A DNA stretch of 6,781 bases. Origin: Bacillota bacterium. Lineage in GTDB: Bacteria; Bacillota; Clostridia; Lachnospirales; Lachnospiraceae. Both the position numbers and the translations under genes were made by a program. Of the stretch, positions 1 to 3,681 are shown one piece after another. Numbering within the stretch: position 1 is the stretch's first letter; each line of letters opens with the position of its first letter. The stretch is taken from contig JAEZKL010000073.1 of NCBI GenBank assembly GCA_023415475.1, positions 1 to 6,781 on the forward strand. Direction: 5' to 3'. A model generated the notes under the pieces. The model did not search any database and was not told the origin of the DNA. It was given only the letters and a program-made list of their open reading frames with translations.

Positions 1-20
1 AAATCATTATGCATAATCAT
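1..20 (-). CDS. possible 5' end of a gene leaving the window at left
   Basis: On the minus strand a strong GGAGG (complement of 26-30) lies five bases upstream of an ATG (complement of 18-20). Translation runs M-I-M-H-N-D-F to the window edge. The Shine-Dalgarno and spacing are good, but only seven codons are visible, so no family can be named. It would be transcribed away from the transposase remnant. A chance match cannot be excluded. Confidence 0.35.
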
Positions 21-44
21 GTCTACCTCCTGGTATAATAAAGT

Positions 45-61
45 CATAGCAAAAAGCTATG
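45..61. repeat. small perfect hairpin
   Basis: CATAGC (45-50) and GCTATG (56-61) are perfect inverted arms around an A5 loop. There is no adjacent T-run in either direction, so this is not a standard terminator. It lies upstream of the possible minus-strand start and could be an operator, or may be a chance AT-rich palindrome. Confidence 0.3.
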
Positions 62-75
62 CTAAGTCTTATAAA

Positions 76-355
76 AATCTATATCTAAGTTCGCCGTGCA
101 ATCTTTGCCATTGCATTAGCCAGTATCTATACAAAACGTAATGGCGAAGCATTAAATCCTTATCTTTATCAGTACTACAACAAAAAGAAAGAATCCAAAC
201 CTAAGATAGTGGCTATTGGAGCTATCATGCATAAGGTTTCATATATAATCCTTGCTGTTCTCCGGAATAATTCAGCCTTTAAATTACGTTCTCCTGAACA
301 ACATAGAAACAGATTATGTACAACCTTTTTTGAGGTATATCTTAAAAATATATAG
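76..355 (+). pseudogene. IS110-family transposase, C-terminal remnant
   Basis: Reading from 92 gives RRAIFAIALASIY, then NPYLYQYYNKKKESKPK, IVAIGAIMHKVSYIILAVL and a short tail to a TAG at 353-355. This matches the conserved C-terminal Transposase_20 region of IS110/IS116 elements: the arginine-pair plus alanine-rich helix, an N-P-x-L-x-x-Y-Y-like segment, then the K-x-A-I-G-A-hydrophobic helix. Upstream of 92 the frame is broken by a TAA at 86-88; the expected Y-L before R-R is readable only in another frame (tat cta, 82-87). No start codon, N-terminal DEDD catalytic domain or ribosome binding site is visible, so this is a truncated, inactive copy. IS110 elements lack clear terminal inverted repeats and I could not define the element's right end. 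Confidence 0.75.
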
Positions 356-559
356 TTAGATATTCTTACAGAAAAGCATTGACTTTAACTAGCTGGTCTA
401 CTTTATTATTATGCCAATTAATGGAGAAGTAGAATTATTGTAATGTATAAGCTTATTTTTGAAAATTAGACAAGCGCTTAAACATTATTATATATTTTAT
501 TTGAAACATCATTGTACTATATAACCACAATTAAATTTTACCATTCTTGGAGACGAACC
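356..559. other. AT-rich gene-free spacer between two remnants
   Basis: This AT-rich stretch joins the transposase remnant to the amidohydrolase remnant. I see no open frame with a ribosome binding site, no strong hairpin and no promoter with acceptable spacing. It may hold the unrecognisable 5' end of the amidohydrolase gene. Confidence 0.4.
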
Positions 560-1052
560 CGACAATGCACCATTAGCTCGTGACGGGTGGATCTGGTATT
601 TGCTCACTTTTCAGAGAAATTGTCGCGTCGACTATTGGTTGGCGTCATATATTCTAGATCTTCCTATAAAAGAGGAATCCGGGGGTGGAATTCGCATCGA
701 AAAATCCAGGGGTGATGCATGGATGTGGATACGGTGCGCATGCTGCTATACTTGTTGGTGCAGCAAGAATCTTGTCTGAAATGAAGAATATTTAGCAGCA
801 CTGGCTGATAAGTCTGCAACCAAAGTCTTTGGAGAAGGACATAATTTACCTATGGCGAAACAAATGGCATCAGAGGGTATGCTTTACTATTTCCAAAAGA
901 CAAAAGGAATTTATGCATTTATGGGATACAGAAATGAGGCTAAAGAATGCATATATCCTCCGCACCATGAGAAATTTAAGATTGATGAAGACTATATGAA
1001 ATATAGCACAGCATTACATGTACAATTTGCTCTTGATTTTTTAAATAAATAG
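560..1052 (+). pseudogene. M20D amidohydrolase (hippurate/IAA-amino-acid hydrolase family) pseudogene
   Basis: Intact members are metal-dependent amidohydrolases of about 390 residues. Here frame pieces must be stitched together. VTGGSGICSLFRE and STIGWRH start at 580, LDLPIKEESG is read from 654 in another frame, and FASKNPGVMHGCG with GAHAAILVGAARILSEMK is read from 691. These align with the family block R-A-D-x-D-A-L-P-I ... M-H-A-C-G-H-D-G-H-T. A TAG at 793-795 stops this part. From 798 a third frame gives the family C-terminus, with GMLYYFQKTKGIYAFMGYRN, IYPPHHEKFKIDEDY and ALHVQFALDFLNK, ending at 1050-1052. The metal-binding H-A-C-G-H-D motif has become H-G-C-G-Y-G. Roughly 200 central residues, including the lid/dimerisation domain, are absent between 795 and 798. 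The ATG at 852 could start a 66-residue peptide but has no Shine-Dalgarno. Non-functional. Confidence 0.85.
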
Positions 1053-1055
1053 TAT

Positions 1056-1104
1056 AGGAACATAAGCAGATTTGTATTAATTCAAATCTACTTATGTCCT
1101 TTTT
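1056..1104 (+). terminator. intrinsic terminator after the amidohydrolase remnant
   Basis: Arms 1056-1074 and 1083-1100 pair over about 18 bp, with one bulged A and one C/A mismatch, around an 8-base loop. A T-run follows at 1100-1104. It starts four bases after the pseudogene stop codon, as expected for the old gene's own terminator. Confidence 0.85.
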
Positions 1105-1115
1105 CATGTGTAGCT
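1101..1115 (+). repeat. 15-nt exact repeat, copy 1
   Basis: TTTTCATGTGTAGCT occurs here, directly in the T-run of the terminator, and again at 5844-5858 upstream of the GH16 gene. The match extends as CTGG versus CTAG with one mismatch. No function is known to me. Confidence 0.6.
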
Positions 1116-1147
1116 GGTATTTATAGTAACAACAATATAATGGAGTA

Positions 1148-1266
1148 TGATTACACTCCTGATTACACTTCAAATCCGGCATGTGGGAATGCCCTTTCTA
1201 TCAGTGTTTGCGAATAGGGCATAAAAGCCTCGCTTGCGAGGCTTTGGTCAAATCCTACTGCCCCTG
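1148..1266 (+). repeat. 119-bp structured direct repeat, copy A
   Basis: Copy A matches copy B (2121-2239) at 110 of 119 positions without gaps. In order it contains a tandem 12-mer, TGATTACACTCC then TGATTACACTTC (1148-1171); GGCAT/ATGCC arms (1178-1182, 1189-1193), which compete with a longer ATGCCCT/AGGGCAT stem (1189-1195, 1216-1222); a perfect AAAGCCTC/GAGGCTTT hairpin (1224-1231, 1238-1245); and a tail TCAAATCCTACTGCCCCT (1248-1265) that resembles the T-loop and 3' acceptor end of a tRNA. A TATAAT lies at 1136-1141 and an intrinsic terminator follows at 1274-1305. I infer a structured RNA or a remnant of an integration site. The differences from copy B all fall outside the stems. Confidence 0.9.
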
Positions 1267-1273
1267 GTCATGA

Positions 1274-1305
1274 AAAAAGGTTCGCACGTGAGTGTGGACC
1301 TTTTT
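1274..1305 (+). terminator. intrinsic terminator following repeat copy A
   Basis: Arms 1274-1287 (AAAAAGGTTCGCAC) and 1292-1305 (GTGTGGACCTTTTT) form a 14-bp stem with two G-U wobbles and a GTGA loop, ending in T5. The wobbles are good pairs only in a plus-strand transcript. It isolates the DUF4397 gene from upstream transcription and would end any RNA made from copy A. Confidence 0.85.
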
Positions 1306-1326
1306 ATTTAATTAACTACATATATT

Positions 1327-1354
1327 ACCGAAGATTGGGTTAGTGCATATATTA
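1327..1354 (+). promoter_or_regulatory. SigK/SigE-like promoter of the DUF4397 gene
   Basis: CATATATTA at 1346-1354 fits the SigK -10 consensus CATANNNTA, and its first eight bases also fit the SigE -10 CATAYAHT. An ACC at 1327-1329 lies 16 bases upstream, as expected for the SigK -35 core. The predicted transcript would start near 1361, leaving a 25-base leader. A second CATATATTA at 1319-1327 lacks this arrangement. The region is AT-rich, so chance matches are possible. Confidence 0.5.
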
Positions 1355-1385
1355 TATCATAATTCAAAACGTAAAGAGGTTTAAT

Positions 1386-2009
1386 ATGTTTAGTAATAAT
1401 GGAAGTTCACGAAATGGAAATTCAATGAGTTTCATTCGTGCAATACACACAGTACCGGATGCACCAAATGTAGATTTATACGTAAATGATAGATTAGCTG
1501 TCAGGAATCTTGCTTATGGTAATTATACAGATTATATGCCTATACCGGAGGGAATGTATAGAATATCTCTTTATGTAGCGGGATCTACAGATTCTCCTGT
1601 TTTAGTTAATATGTTAAATATAGGTGGAAATTCTGAATTAACCGTAGCGGCAGCAGGTACACTAAGCACCATAGGATTCCTGGCAATTTCTGACGCTAAT
1701 ACGCAAATGGAAACAAACAAAGCTATGGTACGGTTTTTACATCTATCGCCTAATGCTCCTGCAGTAGACATTACATTACCGGATGGAACAGTTATTTTCA
1801 ATAATGTTTCTTTTGAGCATATTACAAATTACATTGCTGTTTCCCCGATGGCCTACACGCTACAAGTTAGAGTTGCCGGAACAAACAATGTAGTTCTAAC
1901 AGTACCTAATATTAATCTGGCTGCAGATGAATACTATACTGTTTATGCAATAGGTCTTGTAGGAGAGACCCCCGAACTTAAAGCTTTACTTATATCAGAT
2001 GGAAGATAA
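1386..2009 (+). CDS. DUF4397 domain protein, two tandem domains
   Basis: The 207-residue product has two tandem DUF4397 units, about residues 16-103 and 115-205. Each opens with an H-x-x-P-[DN]-A-P-x-V-D motif (HTVPDAPNVD at 21-30, HLSPNAPAVD at 119-128) and ends in ISD after a beta-rich stretch. Such units are predicted beta-sandwich folds of unknown biochemical role. There is no signal peptide, membrane segment or anchor; the N-terminus is short, polar and Asn/Ser/Gly-rich. The start is set by AAAGAGG (1374-1380), five bases upstream of the ATG. The gene stands alone, bracketed by two copies of a 119-bp repeat and preceded by a terminator and a mother-cell sigma-like promoter. I infer a possible spore-surface or coat-associated protein, but sequence alone does not prove it. 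The family call is firm; the role is speculative. Confidence 0.88.
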   Translation: MFSNNGSSRNGNSMSFIRAIHTVPDAPNVDLYVNDRLAVRNLAYGNYTDYMPIPEGMYRISLYVAGSTDSPVLVNMLNIGGNSELTVAAAGTLSTIGFLAISDANTQMETNKAMVRFLHLSPNAPAVDITLPDGTVIFNNVSFEHITNYIAVSPMAYTLQVRVAGTNNVVLTVPNINLAADEYYTVYAIGLVGETPELKALLISDGR

Positions 2010-2120
2010 CAACTATTAAGCAATGTGTGTTGAATTTAGCAATTTACCATTTAGTATTAAAAGTGCACATCCAGTCTCTGTAAACATTATAAAAATATGA
2101 TTGTATAAAACAGAGAATTT
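2010..2120. other. DUF4397 3' flank with possible promoter for repeat copy B
   Basis: No gene and no standard terminator directly follow the DUF4397 stop codon. TAAACA (2081-2086), 17 bases and TATAAA (2104-2109) form a moderate SigA-like promoter that would start RNA near 2116, five bases before repeat copy B. Alternatively the DUF4397 transcript simply reads through into copy B. Confidence 0.35.
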
Positions 2121-2239
2121 TGATTATACTCCTGATTACACTTCAAAATAGGCATGCAGGAATGCCCTTTCTATCAGTGTTTGAGGATAGGGCATAAAAG
2201 CCTCGCTTGCGAGGCTTTGTTCAAATCCTACTGCCCCTG
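2121..2239 (+). repeat. 119-bp structured direct repeat, copy B
   Basis: Copy B has the same layout as copy A: tandem 12-mer (2121-2144), GGCAT (2151-2155) competing with ATGCCCT/AGGGCAT (2162-2168, 2189-2195), AAAGCCTC/GAGGCTTT hairpin (2197-2204, 2211-2218) and tRNA-3'-end-like tail TTCAAATCCTACTGCCCCT (2220-2238). The nine differences from copy A sit in the first 12-mer, the linker before GGCAT, the two loops, and one base after the third hairpin. The tail is closer to a tRNA T-loop here (GTTCAAAT) than in copy A (GGTCAAAT). The copies start 973 bp apart and bracket the DUF4397 gene. Confidence 0.9.
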
Positions 2240-2261
2240 TCAAGTAGATAATTGAAAAATT

Positions 2262-2302
2262 AAAACGGGTCGATTATTACAAAAATAATCTATCCGTTTT
2301 TT
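2262..2302 (+). terminator. intrinsic terminator following repeat copy B
   Basis: Arms 2262-2278 and 2284-2300 pair as AAAACGG/CCGTTTT and GATTATT/AATAATC around a three-base internal mismatch, ending in six T residues (2297-2302). Its sequence is unrelated to the terminator after copy A, yet it lies in the same place relative to the repeat. It ends the DUF4397 and/or copy B transcript and insulates the AraC gene. Confidence 0.8.
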
Positions 2303-2309
2303 CATATTC

Positions 2310-2338
2310 TTGTATTTAAAAGGCACATATGTTATATT
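2310..2338 (+). promoter_or_regulatory. candidate SigA promoter of the AraC-type gene
   Basis: TTGTAT (2310-2315) is separated by 17 bases from TATATT (2333-2338). The -10 matches consensus at five of six positions; the -35 matches only at TTG. It would give a leader of about 85 bases that includes the palindrome at 2380-2401. Confidence 0.45.
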
Positions 2339-2379
2339 TCTTTATGTTAACCATGATATATTCGTGCATGAAAAGCAAG

Positions 2380-2401
2380 ATAACAATATCTTCATTGTGA
2401 T
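2380..2401. promoter_or_regulatory. operator-like inverted repeat in the AraC-type leader
   Basis: ATAACAAT (2380-2387) and ATTGTGAT (2394-2401) are inverted arms with one mismatch and a 6-base spacer, just upstream of the ribosome binding site. The position suits autoregulation by the downstream regulator or formation of a small RNA hairpin. There is no direct evidence for binding. Confidence 0.3.
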
Positions 2402-2429
2402 AGTATTAATCCTGAAGGGAGGGGATCTA

Positions 2430-3284
2430 ATGGAATGGCTTGATAATATGAACGCTGCAATGGAATACATTGAAACGCATCTGGCAGAAGAAGTCTCCTA
2501 TGATCGCGCCGCACAAATCGCCTGTTGTTCGACCTATCACTTCCAGCGGATGTTTTCATACATCACAGGAGTACCACTGTCGGAGTATATCCGGCGCAGA
2601 AGGTTGACATTAGCGGCTTTCGATTTGCAAGATGGAAATTGTAAAGTAATCGATGCGGCATTAAAATACGGATACGAGTCGCCGGAAGCATTCAGCCGAG
2701 CGTTCAAAAAGCTGCATGGCGTCATGCCGGTATCAGCGCGCGCGATAGGAGTTTCACTTAAAGCCTATCCGAAGATGTCCTTCTCAATCACAATTAAAGG
2801 AGATGTAGAGATGAAGTATCGCATTACACAACGAGAGGCATTTCGTGTATTTGGAGTATACACGGACATTAGCACAAATCAGGAGACTGCGTTTGAACAG
2901 GTTCCACAGTTTTTCAGAAAGTGTGATGAAGACATGGTGCCGGACGAGATCAACGAACTCTTAGGGCGTTTCAATGATAATCACACAATCTCAGCATTGT
3001 ACGACCATTCAGAAAACTCATTTAAGTACATGCTTTGTCAGTTCTTACCCAAAGGCCTTTCTGTACCCGATAAATTTACTGTACTTGATGTTCCTGCGGC
3101 GACATGGGCTGTCTTTGATGTGCCCGACTATGAAATACAAGCCATGTGGAGACGAATCTGGACCGAGTGGTTTCCTACCTCTGGATATGAATTAGTGAAG
3201 GGTGTACAATTCGAGATGTACTACGGGTTAGCCAGCCATGAAAATGTCTTCGGAGAGATTTGGCTTCCGGTCAAGAAGAAATAG
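2430..3284 (+). CDS. AraC-family regulator with GyrI-like effector-binding domain
   Basis: The 284-residue product has the Rob-type layout. An N-terminal AraC/XylS DNA-binding domain carries two helix-turn-helix motifs, about residues 27-47 (AAQIACCSTYHFQRMF) and 74-104 (IDAALKYGYESPEAFSRAFK, then the family's G-x-x-P near 97-100). The C-terminal domain, about 128-282, begins YRITQREAFRVFGV and ends with the F-E-M-Y ... E-I-W-L-P-V pattern of GyrI-like small-molecule binding domains. Such proteins sense hydrophobic or cationic compounds and often control efflux or stress genes. The ATG at 2430 is chosen because GGGAGGGG (2417-2424) lies five bases upstream; an in-frame TTG at 2310 has no ribosome binding site. 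No target gene is adjacent. Its G+C content looks higher than its flanks, which hints at separate acquisition. Confidence 0.92.
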   Translation: MEWLDNMNAAMEYIETHLAEEVSYDRAAQIACCSTYHFQRMFSYITGVPLSEYIRRRRLTLAAFDLQDGNCKVIDAALKYGYESPEAFSRAFKKLHGVMPVSARAIGVSLKAYPKMSFSITIKGDVEMKYRITQREAFRVFGVYTDISTNQETAFEQVPQFFRKCDEDMVPDEINELLGRFNDNHTISALYDHSENSFKYMLCQFLPKGLSVPDKFTVLDVPAATWAVFDVPDYEIQAMWRRIWTEWFPTSGYELVKGVQFEMYYGLASHENVFGEIWLPVKKK

Positions 3285-3290
3285 TATTAT

Positions 3291-3342
3291 CTTTCGGACA
3301 TCCATAATAGAAAAGACAGCTATAGAGATGGATGTCGGAAGG
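3291..3342. repeat. long-arm inverted repeat after the AraC-type gene
   Basis: Arms 3291-3304 (CTTTCGGACATCCA) and 3329-3342 (TGGATGTCGGAAGG) pair at all but one inner position and one outer position, around a 24-base loop. No T-run follows, so it is not a typical terminator. It may stabilise the 3' end of the mRNA, or be an unrecognised regulatory or mobile-element end. Confidence 0.5.
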
Positions 3343-3433
3343 TAAAAATGACAGCAATGATAGAAATCTTCTGAAACGGCATGAGCAACTATCGCAAAGG
3401 TAAATAGCATAATAGCGTCCTGAAGGACACATT
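3343..3433. other. unassigned stretch between regulator and terminator
   Basis: GGAAGG (3337-3342) followed by an ATG at 3349 could start an eight-codon peptide, MTAMIEIF, ending in TGA. I do not recognise it and do not call it a gene. A small GTCCT/AGGAC hairpin lies at 3418-3429. Nothing else is identifiable. Confidence 0.3.
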
Positions 3434-3471
3434 AAAAAGCCTTAGAAATCAATGGTTTCTGGGCTTTTTTT
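3434..3471 (+). terminator. intrinsic terminator downstream of the AraC-type gene
   Basis: AAAAAGCC plus AGAAA on the left arm pairs with TTTCT plus GGGCTTTTT on the right, with one bulge, and runs into a T7 tract. It is about 150 bases after the stop codon, so the regulator mRNA has a long 3' region containing the 3291-3342 inverted repeat. Confidence 0.85.
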
Positions 3472-3485
3472 GTATGTAATAAAAC

Positions 3486-3510
3486 AAGTGTAATCAAAAA
3501 TGTAGTCAAA
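3486..3510 (-). repeat. degenerate tandem 12-mer, inverted relative to repeats A and B
   Basis: AAGTGTAATCAAA (3486-3498) followed by AATGTAGTCAAA (3499-3510) is, on the minus strand, a degenerate pair of the GATTACAC-type 12-mers that open copies A and B. The 11 bases 3486-3496 are the exact reverse complement of TGATTACACTT. The rest of the 119-bp element is not present. This could be a chance match or the far boundary of a segment holding the DUF4397 and AraC genes. Confidence 0.4.
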
Positions 3511-3621
3511 TCTCCAATGATTGCTGGTATTTTACATCATGTGGGAACGTCATAAATTCCAATGAAAATATTGAGCAAAAAGATAAATGCTTTGAATGTC
3601 TAACCTATATGTCGTATTATG

Positions 3622-3650
3622 AACATTTTTGTCAAAATTACCATATGATA
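3622..3650 (+). promoter_or_regulatory. SigK-like promoter of the multicopper oxidase gene
   Basis: AACA (3622-3625), 16 bases and CATATGATA (3642-3650) fit the SigK pattern of an AC-containing -35 and a CATANNNTA -10. Transcription would start near 3657, giving a leader of about 25 bases with the ribosome binding site AGGAGGT at 3668-3674. In Bacillus subtilis cotA is SigK-dependent in the late mother cell, so product and promoter type agree. Confidence 0.6.
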
Positions 3651-3681
3651 TGATATGACATTTTTTATAGGAGGTAGTATT

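Noticed and set aside
852..1052. 66-residue ORF as an independent small protein
   Set aside because: It is the C-terminal end of a broken M20D amidohydrolase and its ATG lacks a ribosome binding site.
976..1182. Minus-strand 68-residue ORF, rich in Cys, Tyr and Ile
   Set aside because: It crosses the M20D remnant, its terminator and part of repeat A, has no Shine-Dalgarno and resembles no family.
1164..1223. Minus-strand 19-codon ORF inside both repeats (MPYxQTLIERAF and onward)
   Set aside because: It is open in copies A and B, but all codon differences (S/P, P/L, G/Y) change the amino acid while the stems are conserved. This fits a structure rather than a peptide under selection. No ribosome binding site is seen.
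1178..1266. A complete tRNA gene within the repeats
   Set aside because: Only the T-loop and 3' acceptor-like end is present. The T-stem 5' half does not pair and there are no D or anticodon arms.
1148..2239. CRISPR array or integron attC sites
   Set aside because: There are only two copies, 973 bp apart, far longer than CRISPR repeats. I see no attC core sites and no integrase or cas gene.
2310..2429. In-frame TTG start giving a 324-residue AraC-type protein
   Set aside because: The extra 40 residues match no AraC domain and have no ribosome binding site, while the ATG at 2430 has an excellent one. The region fits a promoter and leader better.
3655..3681. Upstream ATG for the multicopper oxidase
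   Set aside because: The nine added codons contain the AGGAGGT that serves the ATG at 3682, and 3655 lies before the predicted transcription start.
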